From the NCBI GenBank assembly GCA_947589055.1, contig CANPZL010000006.1, forward strand, positions 19,895 to 83,894: 64,000 bases of DNA, written 5' to 3'. Below are positions 28,106 through 36,699 of the stretch, piece by piece (within the stretch, counting starts at the first letter, position 1; each line of letters opens with the position of its first letter). The DNA is from an uncultured Lachnospiraceae bacterium. GTDB lineage: Bacteria > Bacillota > Clostridia > Lachnospirales > Lachnospiraceae. The position numbers and the translations under genes are program-made. A model generated the notes under the pieces. That model had not been told where the DNA came from, did no database searches, and was given only the letters and a program-made list of their open reading frames with translations.

Positions 28106-29386
28106 CTACTTAATTGATTCTTTTCCACCCATATACGGACGCAGGCACTCCGGTATCCGAACACTGCCATCTTCACACAGGTTATTTTCCAAAAAAGCAA
28201 TCAGCATTCTAGGCGGAGCCACGACGGTATTATTCAGAGTATGCGCAAGATATTTCTGTCCGTCCTCACCTTTTACCCGAATCCGCAAACGCCTTGCCTG
28301 CGCATCACCCAGATTGGAACAGCTTCCCACTTCAAAATATTTCTTCTGACGAGGCGACCACGCTTCCACGTCGATCGATTTTACCTTTAAATCCGCCAAA
28401 TCACCGGAACAGCATTCCAGCGTCCGAACCGGAATATCCAAGGACCGGAACAGATCAACCGTATTCTGCCATAATTTTTCAAACCACATACTGCTTTCTT
28501 CCGGTTTGCAGATAACGATCATTTCCTGCTTTTCAAACTGATGGATCCGGTAAATCCCCCGTTCCTCCAGTCCATGCGCACCCTTTTCCTTACGAAAGCA
28601 TGGAGAGTAGCTGGTCAGGGTCTGAGGCAGCTTGTCCTCCGGCAACATAGTATCAATAAATTTACCGATCATAGAATGCTCGCTGGTTCCGATCAGATAC
28701 AAGTCTTCGCCTTCGATCTTATACATCATCGCATCCATCTCCGCAAAGCTCATAACTCCGGTCACCACGTCGCTTCGGATCATAAAAGGCGGTATGCAAT
28801 AGGTAAATCCCCTGTCGATCATAAAATCCCTGGCATATGCGATCACAGCAGAATGCAGTCTGGCAATATCTCCCATCAAATAATAAAACCCGTTTCCTGC
28901 CACCCGTCGGGCCGAATCCAAGTCGATCCCATTGAGTCGTTCCATAATCTCCGTATGATAAGGTATCTCGAAATCCGGAACCTTCGGTTCCCCAAATTTT
29001 TCAACCTCTACATTTTCACTGTCATCTCTGCCAATCGGTACTGAAGGATCTATAATATTCGGAATCACCATCATGATGCTTTTTATCTTTTCCTGCAGCT
29101 CTGTCTCTTTTGCTTCCAGTTCTGCGAGCCGCTGTGAGGAATCCGTCACCTTCTTCTTTGCCGCTTCTGCTTCTTCCTTCTTACCCTGCGCCATCAAGGC
29201 GCCGATCTGCTTGGATATTTTATTCCTGTCCGCCCGCAGTTGGTCCGCCTCCTGCTGGGTTTTCCGACTCTCTGCATCGAAGGCGATTACTTCATCTACC
29301 ATAGGCAGCTTACTGTCCTGAAATTTATTTCTGATATTCTGTTTCACGATTTCCGGATTTTCTCTAAGAAATTTAATATCTAACAT
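28106..29386 (-). CDS. serS: Serine--tRNA ligase
   Basis: This class II synthetase charges tRNA-Ser and tRNA-Sec. It has 426 residues, the normal length. The N-terminal coiled-coil tRNA-binding arm (~30-100) is rich in Glu/Lys/Gln. The class II motifs follow: TSEHSMIGKF (serine site), SYSPCFRKEKGAHGLEERGIY (split here: CFRKEKGAHGLEERG is motif 2) and LNNTVVAPPRMLIAFLEN (motif 3). GGAGGA precedes the ATG. It is monocistronic with its own terminator. No serine T-box leader (TGGNACC-type antiterminator) was found in the 220 bp upstream. Confidence 0.97.
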   Translation of the reverse strand: MLDIKFLRENPEIVKQNIRNKFQDSKLPMVDEVIAFDAESRKTQQEADQLRADRNKISKQIGALMAQGKKEEAEAAKKKVTDSSQRLAELEAKETELQEKIKSIMMVIPNIIDPSVPIGRDDSENVEVEKFGEPKVPDFEIPYHTEIMERLNGIDLDSARRVAGNGFYYLMGDIARLHSAVIAYARDFMIDRGFTYCIPPFMIRSDVVTGVMSFAEMDAMMYKIEGEDLYLIGTSEHSMIGKFIDTMLPEDKLPQTLTSYSPCFRKEKGAHGLEERGIYRIHQFEKQEMIVICKPEESSMWFEKLWQNTVDLFRSLDIPVRTLECCSGDLADLKVKSIDVEAWSPRQKKYFEVGSCSNLGDAQARRLRIRVKGEDGQKYLAHTLNNTVVAPPRMLIAFLENNLCEDGSVRIPECLRPYMGGKESIK

Positions 29387-29545
29387 AATGTCCTCCTGCC
29401 TGCAAACGATATTCCGTACTGGTTATATCTTTTCTTTAACGCATACAGTTTATACCATTTCCCTGTTCTTTGCAAGCCATACCTGCTTTTTCTATGGTTT
29501 TCCCATCTCTCCGCTATCGAATCTGTCGTGTTGGTCCTATACATT

Positions 29546-29584
29546 AAAAAGCCTTTGGTTCCGGTTTCCCCTCCCCAAAGGCTT
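29546..29584 (-). terminator. Rho-independent terminator of the surface-protein gene
   Basis: A 10-bp stem, AAGCCTTTGG (29549-29558) with CCAAAGGCTT (29575-29584), is followed by a T run on the minus strand. It lies about 30 bp after the surface-protein stop. Confidence 0.8.
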
Positions 29585-29612
29585 GTCATATTATATATAC
29601 TTCATCCGTATC

Positions 29613-32123
29613 CTAGTATCTGTGCTTCCTGTATATGGCTGCCATACCAAGACCGAAGGAAATACACGCCATTCCCCCGATCCATATCAAAGGCCTTGTA
29701 TCTCCGGTCTCAGGCGTACCGTTCAATGCGGCAGCAGGTGCCTCCGTACTGTCTGCTTCCGTACTGCCAATATCCGACGTACTGCCTGTATTTACCTCTT
29801 TATAAACGATTGCATAGGCGGAGAACTGATCCGTATCAAAGGTAAGTGTGCCAGCGGAAGGATTGTAGGTTACCGGCAATAGCTCGGTCTCTACTCCTCC
29901 GGCTGTATTCATATGTCGTCTTATCACAGCATATTCCCGATTCCCTTTTTGTGTTTTCAACGATTCCGGTACTACAACTGTAAGTTCTACCGGCTCATTT
30001 AACTCTGTCAGGGACAGCTGATCTTTTCCATCAGCAAAGTTAATCATTCCTCCGTTTTTATTCCGAATGGAAGCTGCCAGATCTAAATTCATATAAAATG
30101 GTGCTTGATACACCGTTCCTTCCAATGCAGCTTCTATATCAGAGACCGCCGCCTTGTTATCAGCCGCTGTTGTGTCCATCTGATCTACAGACAAATCAAT
30201 ATCCACTGCGCCGCCGGCTTCCAATATTTCTAACTGTTCATCCGTAATATCCACATTTGCTAACAGCTTTGCATCCGGTATGCTTTCGTCATTCATAGTA
30301 ACAGAATGCGCATATTCGCCGGAAACGGTTCCATCTGTGATATGCTGATACAGCAAAACCTTAACCGGATTCGTAGCTCCCTCAGTCGTACCATTATCAT
30401 ACCATAAATCCGTCTCTATAACACCTCGAAGGGAATCAATATCTTTCTTTGTATACGTCAATACCGGCTTCCCACCATCTTGTACGATCGTAAGCGAATG
30501 ATCGGTATCCGGTAAATATCCAAAATAGATATTTATTCCATCCGGATTCTTAGGATCCTGTATCTCAGAAAACTCGCCTGCGATCCGGAAATCACAGCTG
30601 GAATTTATATGTAATGTAGAAAAGGGAAGATGAATCGGCACTTTCAAATAATCCGCTATCAAGGCCGGAAAATCAGACATTCCCGAAACACTGATTTCCT
30701 CAATATTTTCTCCCTCGATATTTACTTTAATAGAACCGGCATTGTATTTTTGAACAGCCGCATTTACCTCACTAAGACTGGCGATCCTATCCCCCAAATC
30801 GTATGCATACGGATGTTCGTTATCTGGTGTCCGTGTCTCTGCCACGTATAAATCCCCCTTATAAAGAGAGATATATGCCGGAATGTCACCGTACCCTGAA
30901 TGCGGGAATTTGCTTGTAAAATCGATACTTGTATTTAAATCATAATTGGTTTTCAGACATTGCAGTATATCTACCCACTCCGCAGTCAGTCTATATACTG
31001 CGTCTTCTACCACTATAGTTCCCGTTTTGTCATGATTGGTCATCTGGTAATCCCAACCGCCACGGATACAGATTCCACTGAAATCCCGTGTCGATGTCAC
31101 ATATTCTTCTTCTGCCTTAATCTGCTCCGCAACGTAATTACTAACGGAAACCGCAATAAAAGCATAATCCGTCTTGAACTGTTCCATCGTACCGGATACA
31201 TTTCCCTCCGCATCATAAAGTGTAACCGGCGTCTTACCGCTTAATTTATCAATTACCTCCTGAATCGTTCTTCCATGCACCCATACAAGGGGATTGTCGT
31301 AGCACCACGCCGGATCGCCGCTCCAGAACGGACAGCTGTTTTCATATTCGTCCCCTGTCATAAAGCAGCCGCTGTAACCGATATGATCCTCTCCGTCCGT
31401 ATAAATTCTACGGCTTGCAGAGTCAAAGTCATCCGAAGACCACTCAAGCGCTGTTCCTGCCCAAGAGCCGCTTCCATTTATCGTACCTGCATCGATCCAG
31501 AAAATCCCACAGGCGCCACCTGCTGCATTTACGGTAATTGTTCCCGTACCGTTATGGGTTACTGAATTATTCGCCAAAATTGCGCATTGACTTTTTGCAC
31601 ATTGAGCGGTAATCGTTAAATTACCACTGCCTGTGAATGTAAGATTCCCTTCTGTCATCAGAGGAATTCCGTTGATACAGGTAATCGTACTTTCGCCATC
31701 TTCGATTTCAATCGTCAGATCCTGATCCGCATAGATCGCATTTCCATCCTCAAATGCAGACACTACAAGATTGGCCCCTTTTAAATACAGTGTACTACTC
31801 TCATATTTTAAATTATAATCCATATCTGTTCCCGGTATCATCTTCCCAGGATGATCGGGATCATTTTTCCAATATGGCTGTTGGGTGAAATCTCCCCACT
31901 TCCATTCATCTGCTACCGTCTCGTCAATTCCGTCCAGATTAAAGCCGGTAAAATCACTGGTAATATTAACCGTGAACTGCCCTTCTCTCTCATAATCAGA
32001 ATCCCCATACACCTGTGGGCCAGAAAGCGGAAGCAGTCCCAAAAGTAAAATACTGCTAAATACTATACTGAGCATACGCTTCAACAAATGTCGGGGGGTA
32101 TCTGAACCCTTTTTGTTTTTCAT
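29613..32123 (-). CDS. Sortase-type cell-wall-anchored surface protein, unknown function
   Basis: This 836-residue exported protein has a signal peptide at ~12-40 ([20 protein letters not shown]). A repeat-rich beta domain at ~100-205 has segments such as TLYLKGANLVVSAFEDGNAI and GNLTFTGSGNLTITAQ, resembling a carbohydrate-binding beta helix. The C-terminus has a sorting-type signal: TPETGD, a hydrophobic helix (WIGGMACISFGLGMAAIY), then RKHR. The PxTGD form is a common LPXTG variant in Clostridia, so wall attachment by sortase is expected. The central region matches nothing I recognise. It shares an upstream 20-bp motif with the XRE gene and follows the kinase-LRR gene by 80 bp, so the three are probably coregulated. 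Confidence 0.85.
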   Translation of the reverse strand: MKNKKGSDTPRHLLKRMLSIVFSSILLLGLLPLSGPQVYGDSDYEREGQFTVNITSDFTGFNLDGIDETVADEWKWGDFTQQPYWKNDPDHPGKMIPGTDMDYNLKYESSTLYLKGANLVVSAFEDGNAIYADQDLTIEIEDGESTITCINGIPLMTEGNLTFTGSGNLTITAQCAKSQCAILANNSVTHNGTGTITVNAAGGACGIFWIDAGTINGSGSWAGTALEWSSDDFDSASRRIYTDGEDHIGYSGCFMTGDEYENSCPFWSGDPAWCYDNPLVWVHGRTIQEVIDKLSGKTPVTLYDAEGNVSGTMEQFKTDYAFIAVSVSNYVAEQIKAEEEYVTSTRDFSGICIRGGWDYQMTNHDKTGTIVVEDAVYRLTAEWVDILQCLKTNYDLNTSIDFTSKFPHSGYGDIPAYISLYKGDLYVAETRTPDNEHPYAYDLGDRIASLSEVNAAVQKYNAGSIKVNIEGENIEEISVSGMSDFPALIADYLKVPIHLPFSTLHINSSCDFRIAGEFSEIQDPKNPDGINIYFGYLPDTDHSLTIVQDGGKPVLTYTKKDIDSLRGVIETDLWYDNGTTEGATNPVKVLLYQHITDGTVSGEYAHSVTMNDESIPDAKLLANVDITDEQLEILEAGGAVDIDLSVDQMDTTAADNKAAVSDIEAALEGTVYQAPFYMNLDLAASIRNKNGGMINFADGKDQLSLTELNEPVELTVVVPESLKTQKGNREYAVIRRHMNTAGGVETELLPVTYNPSAGTLTFDTDQFSAYAIVYKEVNTGSTSDIGSTEADSTEAPAAALNGTPETGDTRPLIWIGGMACISFGLGMAAIYRKHRY

Positions 32124-32180
32124 GTAACCAGTCTCCTTTCTTTTCCTATATGGGAAATGTTACCATACAGAAAAAGAAAA

Positions 32181-32200
32181 ATGGTACGCTTGTTGCGGAC
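32181..32200 (-). promoter_or_regulatory. Shared 20-bp motif, copy 2 (upstream of the surface-protein gene)
   Basis: The 20 bp at 32181-32200 match 15 of 20 positions with 34583-34602, including ten identical bases in a row (AGCGTACCAT on the minus strand). Both copies lie about 60 bp before a minus-strand start codon. A weak -10-like TATGGTAACAT follows here. It is a candidate promoter element or operator. Confidence 0.6.
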
Positions 32201-32203
32201 GTT

Positions 32204-34090
32204 TTACTGAGCCACGATAATCTGTGTGATTCTATCCTCCGGAATCATATTCACTTTTTCTTCGTCAATAAAAAGAAGCTCCAGTTTGCAATCTGTTAAA
32301 GGTGCATATGATTCCAGCGGCGTATTGGTTATATCCAGCATCGTAAGCTGCAGATCGGTTATCGGGGAAATATCCCGGATTCCAGTAGAAGCGATTCCCA
32401 GATAACTCAATCTTGGATATACGTTTATTCCGTTCAGCGTTTCCAGATTCTGACAATCCCCTACATCTAAGCACTCCAGACCATGCAGGTTTGAAAGCTC
32501 CTCCAAAGATACCAGATCACTGGAAAAAACACCGATTATCCTCAGCTGATCCAAAGTATTCAACACCTTAATATTATCCGAAGTCATATTACTGACCTGA
32601 AGCTCCGTTAGCTGTTCCAATGTAGAAAGCACTGTATAATCGGTAAGATTGGTAAAACTGCAATCCAGACTGACAAGGGAAGTTCCCTCCAATCTGTCTA
32701 TACTTTCAACTTTCGTATCGCTTATATCTAACTCCTTTAGGTTTATCATGTTTTCGATAAACGAAAGGGAAGAAACCGGATTGTCTGCCACAAGCAGAAC
32801 GGTCATAGCGGTATTTCCCTTCAAACTGGAGAGATCAGAAATATTATTTTTCATGATCGATAACCGATTCAATGAAACGTGCTTTAAGCATCGTATATCT
32901 TCTATTCCCTGATTATCCAACGCTAACGTCGTCAATTCAGTCAGATATTTTAAGTCTGAAAGCTCGGCAGGCGTCATCCGCCTTGCCGCATGATCAAATT
33001 CAAAAAAGTAAGTATCATGCCATGCCTGATGCTCTTCCCAGCTTGAAAAAATCTTATCACCACACAAAATCAGGGTGGTTACCTTCTTACAATCCCTCAA
33101 GTAAACAGGTGTATCGGGATCTAACCCCAACTCTTGCCGTACCGCCTCCTCGATCTGCGGATTGGCAAAAGATACCGGACAATTCCATTTTCGATACTGC
33201 CTCACCCCAAGAAAACATATACAGCCTGCAAATACAACAATAGCCGCACCACCGCACCATCGGGAAAGAAGGTTCCGGCAATAAAGCTTTTGTATAAGCC
33301 TTAATCTGGCAGAGAACGCATCCACAGATGAATACCTACGTTTCGGATCAAACTCCATACATTTACTGACCGTCCTTCGAAAGAAGTACGGAAGATGCTT
33401 CCACTCCTCTCCCGTTTTGACATAACTGCCTGTCAGCAGATAAAGAAAACAGATTCCTAATCCATAAATATCCGTCCGGCTGCTGGTTTGTCCAAATCCA
33501 AACTGCTCCGGAGCGGCGATTCCCTGACTTCCCATATATACGGTATCATGCATTCCTTCTTCCTTATATTCCCGGACCGTATCCATATCAATAAATTTAT
33601 AAGTTCCGTCCTTTGCATATAAAATATTCTGCGGCTTGAGGTCCCGATGCACAAACCCATGCTGATGCAGAATCTTTACACAATTACAGATAGCAAGCAT
33701 GATCTCGACCGCCTGCTTTTTCTCATAGGGGCCCTTCCGGTCTACCTGCTGTGCAAGGGTTTCCCCAGGGATATATTCCCGGAGCAGATAGGTTGTTTTG
33801 TCCTTTGTAAAACAGCAAACCGCTTTCGGAAGAAACTCTTCCTTCAATAAAGTTAGCGTTTCATACTCCTTCTGCAACAATGCCGCATATTCACCAGAAT
33901 GGCACTTCAGAATATAACGGGTATTGTCCTTTATTTTTTTCAAAAGATAAACTCGTTTGACCGTAGTATATTTTAAACAGGAAAAAATGCGGTACTCACC
34001 GGATAATTCTATTGGCAGAGAATCTTCCTGATATACCGCATTAAGCTCTTTCTTTATACTTTTTTTCTTTTTCCCCGCTTTATCGTTCAT
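32204..34090 (-). CDS. Membrane Ser/Thr protein kinase with extracytoplasmic leucine-rich repeats
   Basis: This 628-residue protein has a kinase domain at ~30-270. The catalytic loop HRDLKPQNILY is intact near 148, and the Mg-binding site reads FIDMDT instead of DFG. GSQGIAAPEQFGFG (activation segment) and TDIYGLGICFLYLLTG are present. The glycine loop is poorly conserved. One membrane helix lies at ~278-298 (GGAAIVVFAGCICFLGVRQY). Outside are about ten SDS22-like leucine-rich repeats at ~385-600, with the pattern LxxLxxLxLxxNxIxDIxxL. It looks like a receptor kinase reading an external ligand. It overlaps the XRE gene by 4 nt. Bacterial PASTA kinases have a different outer part. Confidence 0.9.
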   Translation of the reverse strand: MNDKAGKKKKSIKKELNAVYQEDSLPIELSGEYRIFSCLKYTTVKRVYLLKKIKDNTRYILKCHSGEYAALLQKEYETLTLLKEEFLPKAVCCFTKDKTTYLLREYIPGETLAQQVDRKGPYEKKQAVEIMLAICNCVKILHQHGFVHRDLKPQNILYAKDGTYKFIDMDTVREYKEEGMHDTVYMGSQGIAAPEQFGFGQTSSRTDIYGLGICFLYLLTGSYVKTGEEWKHLPYFFRRTVSKCMEFDPKRRYSSVDAFSARLRLIQKLYCRNLLSRWCGGAAIVVFAGCICFLGVRQYRKWNCPVSFANPQIEEAVRQELGLDPDTPVYLRDCKKVTTLILCGDKIFSSWEEHQAWHDTYFFEFDHAARRMTPAELSDLKYLTELTTLALDNQGIEDIRCLKHVSLNRLSIMKNNISDLSSLKGNTAMTVLLVADNPVSSLSFIENMINLKELDISDTKVESIDRLEGTSLVSLDCSFTNLTDYTVLSTLEQLTELQVSNMTSDNIKVLNTLDQLRIIGVFSSDLVSLEELSNLHGLECLDVGDCQNLETLNGINVYPRLSYLGIASTGIRDISPITDLQLTMLDITNTPLESYAPLTDCKLELLFIDEEKVNMIPEDRITQIIVAQ

Positions 34091-34521
34091 AATAAATTTC
34101 TTTCCTCTATATGTTCCAGAAATTCATCTGTTTCTAACAAGGTCAGCCCATGGGACATACAGCATAGGATAGCAGCATCCCTTCTTACCTTCGGATACAG
34201 AATCCCCGTCTGGCCCAACGTGAGCAGATGTTGCATCTCATCAATGGAACAAGACATTGCTAATCCAAGTCGCAGCAAAACATCTCTGGAAGGGATCCGT
34301 TCACCACTGAACACCTGATAGACATAGCTTTTGCTCAGAAGCGACATTCGTACCACATCCGTAATCAACAATTCTTTTTCATCCAACAGCTCTTGTAAAT
34401 ATTCCGTCAATGTGATATTCTGCGGAAAATTACCCTCTACTATCATTTCTTCCAGTATCTGCGGAGAGGTTCTTACAAGCTTTAAAAGTGCATCCGTTTC
34501 ATAAAATTTATCTTTTCCCAT
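34087..34521 (-). CDS. XRE-type helix-turn-helix regulator
   Basis: This 144-residue DNA-binding protein has a helix-turn-helix at ~50-105: LLITDVVRMSLLSKSYVYQV, then FSGERIPSRDVLLRLGLAM. The Ser-Tyr-Val-Tyr-Gln recognition helix is typical of XRE/Cro-like domains. The N-terminal ~40 residues and the C-terminal ~40 are unassigned. Its stop overlaps the kinase start (ATGA). It could be the kinase's substrate or output regulator, and it may bind the motif seen upstream of itself and of the surface-protein gene. Both roles are inferred from operon structure only. Confidence 0.85.
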   Translation of the reverse strand: MGKDKFYETDALLKLVRTSPQILEEMIVEGNFPQNITLTEYLQELLDEKELLITDVVRMSLLSKSYVYQVFSGERIPSRDVLLRLGLAMSCSIDEMQHLLTLGQTGILYPKVRRDAAILCCMSHGLTLLETDEFLEHIEERNLL

Positions 34522-34582
34522 TTCAGCCCTCTTACATACTTTTCCATTTTATGTTTATCATTTTAACATAAAAGAGGCGGAA

Positions 34583-34602
34583 ATGGTACGCTGTCAGCAG
34601 AC
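34583..34602 (-). promoter_or_regulatory. Shared 20-bp motif, copy 1 (upstream of the XRE-kinase operon)
   Basis: This is the partner of 32181-32200, with 15 of 20 identical. On the minus strand it is followed, 18 nt after GTACCA, by TAAAAT as a likely -10 preceded by TG. The motif could be the -35 region of an alternative-sigma promoter or the site of the XRE protein. Confidence 0.6.
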
Positions 34603-34632
34603 CCCTTTTAACCTTTCCAGCTTATTTGCCTC

Positions 34633-35607
34633 TTACCACACCAAAGTAGTTGCCCCATAGGTCATACCGGCGCCAAATCCGGACAGCACAATCTTATCCC
34701 CCCGTTTTAACCGGCCGGATTTATTCATTTCATCCAGCAGTACCGGTATACTGGCAGAGGACATATTGCCAAACTGCGTCAGATTCATCGGGAATTTATC
34801 CTCCGGTTCATCTAACCGCTTAGCTATGGACTGAATGATCCTCGCATTTGCCTGATGCAGAATATAATAATCTACCTCTTTTTTATCCCAGCCGGTTTTT
34901 TCCAGAATCTGCTGAATGCTCTCCGGAACCTGACTGATTGCGAACCGAAATACATCCTGTCCACTCATTTCCAGATAATTTACCGCTGCCCCTCCACGGA
35001 TTCCCGTTTTCCGAAACGGAGTATCCGGAGCAGTCTCCTGTCGGTAAAGTGCCATACCTTTTTGGCCATTTGCTCCCTGCATCATAGCAAGCACGCCAGT
35101 CTTCTCCTCTGCTACAAAAGCGGCGCCTGCACCGTCTCCGAATAAGATGCAGGTAGATCGATCCTCCCAGTTTAAGAGTTTCGTCAACACCTCTGCTCCA
35201 ACGATCAAAGCATTTTTATACAACCCGCACTGAATATAAGCAGCGGCAGAATCTAACGCAAATAAGAACCCTGCACAGGCTGCATTGATGTCATAAGCCG
35301 CCGCCTGTTTCGCACCAAGAGCAGACTGAATCTCACAGGCCAGACAAGGAAAGGTATAATCCGGTGATACGGTAGCGGCCAAGATCAAATCCACCTCCTC
35401 CGGGGTTTTTCCGGCATCTTCCAGCGCCTGCATACAAGCCTTGACAGCCAGAGAGGTCGTCGTTTCCGTAGTTGCCGTATGCCTGCTCTGTATTCCAGTC
35501 CGTTCCTGTATCCAAGTGTCGGAGGTATCCAGAAAAGTTTCCAATTCCTGATTATTTACCACACGATCCGGAATTGCACTGCCTGTTCCTAAAATTCTTG
35601 TTGTCAT
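34633..35607 (-). CDS. fabH: Beta-ketoacyl-ACP synthase III
   Basis: This enzyme starts fatty-acid synthesis by condensing acyl-CoA with malonyl-ACP. It has 324 residues, the normal length. The catalytic triad is present: Cys in INAACAGFLFALD (~112), His in ILHQANARI (~252) and Asn in FGNMSSASIP (~282). The C-terminal GFGAGMTYGATTLVW is typical. It is separated from the rest of the fab cluster by a terminator and has its own upstream operator (35705-35725), so it forms a distinct unit just after the main operon. Its priming acyl group (straight or branched) cannot be predicted from sequence. Confidence 0.96.
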   Translation of the reverse strand: MTTRILGTGSAIPDRVVNNQELETFLDTSDTWIQERTGIQSRHTATTETTTSLAVKACMQALEDAGKTPEEVDLILAATVSPDYTFPCLACEIQSALGAKQAAAYDINAACAGFLFALDSAAAYIQCGLYKNALIVGAEVLTKLLNWEDRSTCILFGDGAGAAFVAEEKTGVLAMMQGANGQKGMALYRQETAPDTPFRKTGIRGGAAVNYLEMSGQDVFRFAISQVPESIQQILEKTGWDKKEVDYYILHQANARIIQSIAKRLDEPEDKFPMNLTQFGNMSSASIPVLLDEMNKSGRLKRGDKIVLSGFGAGMTYGATTLVW

Positions 35608-35704
35608 TTCGTATTTCTCCTCTTTCTTTTCCTGTGTTTCTTTCTGTTTTTAACCGCAAGACCTAGCCTTTGTTTCTATTGAACACATTTTTTCTAACTC
35701 TGGT

Positions 35705-35725
35705 AAGTAGTTTACAAAACTACTT
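35705..35725. promoter_or_regulatory. Perfect palindromic operator upstream of fabH (FabT-like box)
   Basis: AAGTAGTTT (35705-35713) and AAACTACTT (35717-35725) form a perfect 9-bp inverted repeat with 3-bp spacer. It has the same core (GTAGTTT-N3-AAACTAC) as 43117-43137. It lies about 100 bp before fabH, next to the MarR-type gene. Confidence 0.8.
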
Positions 35726-35738
35726 TGTCTTAACCTAT

Positions 35739-35773
35739 AAAAGCAGCAAGCTCTGTAAGAGTTTGCTGCTTTT
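35739..35773. terminator. Terminator after the MarR-type regulator gene
   Basis: A 16-bp stem with one G-U pair, arms 35739-35754 and 35758-35773, has a 3-nt loop. T-rich runs lie on both sides. On the minus strand it ends the fab operon before fabH. Confidence 0.75.
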
Positions 35774-35775
35774 TC

Positions 35776-36222
35776 TTAATGATGTTTAAATTCGACTTCC
35801 GGCATCAGTTCTTCTTTCATGGTACACAAAACCCGGTCGAATGCTTCGATGTCCTCCCTGGAACATCGCTTTTTTACCCGTTCCAACACCGTATCCACAT
35901 AAGATTGACTGATATTATAGTATTTATAATATTTATCCGTCACCCGCAGATGATATTCCCGTTTGTCCGTCTCGGACTGTACCTTTTCTATGTAGCCCTT
36001 CTGAATCAGACTGTTTACCCGATATGTAGCATTTGGTGAGGAAATATTTATAAAACTGGCAAATTCATTGATGGTTGGATTGTCCAATGCACCTATGATT
36101 TCCGCACAGAAGGCTTCCATTGTCGTAAGACTTAATTCACGATCCGGTGCCTGTGCGAACACATTTTGATAATACCGGATTTTAAATTTTTTATACACTT
36201 CCGAAAACGATTCCTCAATCAT
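35776..36222 (-). CDS. MarR-family regulator, FabT-like
   Basis: This 148-residue winged-helix repressor has its DNA-binding part at ~50-105 (NPTINEFASFINISSPNATYR recognition region; VNSLIQKGYIEKVQSETDKRE wing). Helical dimerisation arms flank it. Its place within the fab operon matches FabT of other Bacillota, which binds acyl-ACP and represses fab genes. Two identical-core palindromes in this locus are its likely targets. It follows fabZ by 40 bp and is followed by a terminator. The FabT role is inferred from position, since sequence similarity was not searched. Confidence 0.82.
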   Translation of the reverse strand: MIEESFSEVYKKFKIRYYQNVFAQAPDRELSLTTMEAFCAEIIGALDNPTINEFASFINISSPNATYRVNSLIQKGYIEKVQSETDKREYHLRVTDKYYKYYNISQSYVDTVLERVKKRCSREDIEAFDRVLCTMKEELMPEVEFKHH

Positions 36223-36262
36223 CGATGGTTCCTCTTTCCTATCTGTGTCTGTTCTTAGCGGA

Positions 36263-36694
36263 CTACTCCTTTCCGATCACAAAGGATAATTCCGCCTGCG
36301 CCGCCACTTGATCGCCTACCTTTGCCACTGCTTTTCCAAATCCGATAGGGCCTCGCCGATCCATAATCTCACATTCCAGCGTCAGCACATCCCCCGGTGT
36401 TACCTGCTTCCGGAATCGTGCGTTCTTAATCCCCCCAAAGAAAGCAATCTTTCCTTTGTTTTCTTCCTCACAGAGAATGGCAACCGCACCCACCTGCGCC
36501 AAGGCTTCGATAATCAATACCCCCGGCATCACATGCTGCTGCGGAAAATGTCCGCAGAAAAACTGTTCATTTACTGACACGCATTTGATTCCTTTTGCCG
36601 ACTTCCCCGGCTCGCATTCAACAATCCGGTCTACCAGTTGAAACGGAAACCGGTGGGGAAGGATTTCCTGAATCTGATTTGAATTCAATTCCAT
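36263..36694 (-). CDS. fabZ: 3-hydroxyacyl-ACP dehydratase FabZ
   Basis: This enzyme removes water from 3-hydroxyacyl-ACP during elongation. The chosen start gives 143 residues. The hot-dog fold has the catalytic His in [13 protein letters not shown] (~12) and Glu in [16 protein letters not shown] (~60). The ATG at 36694 is preferred over 36712: the last codons of fabF (TGG GAG GAG TAG) supply the ribosome binding site, and the longer form would overlap fabF without family support. The MarR gene follows. Confidence 0.95.
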   Translation of the reverse strand: MELNSNQIQEILPHRFPFQLVDRIVECEPGKSAKGIKCVSVNEQFFCGHFPQQHVMPGVLIIEALAQVGAVAILCEEENKGKIAFFGGIKNARFRKQVTPGDVLTLECEIMDRRGPIGFGKAVAKVGDQVAAQAELSFVIGKE

Positions 36695-36699
36695 GCTTC

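Noticed and set aside
29387..29612. T-box leader for serS
   Set aside because: No T-box antiterminator motif or specifier stem was found upstream of serS.
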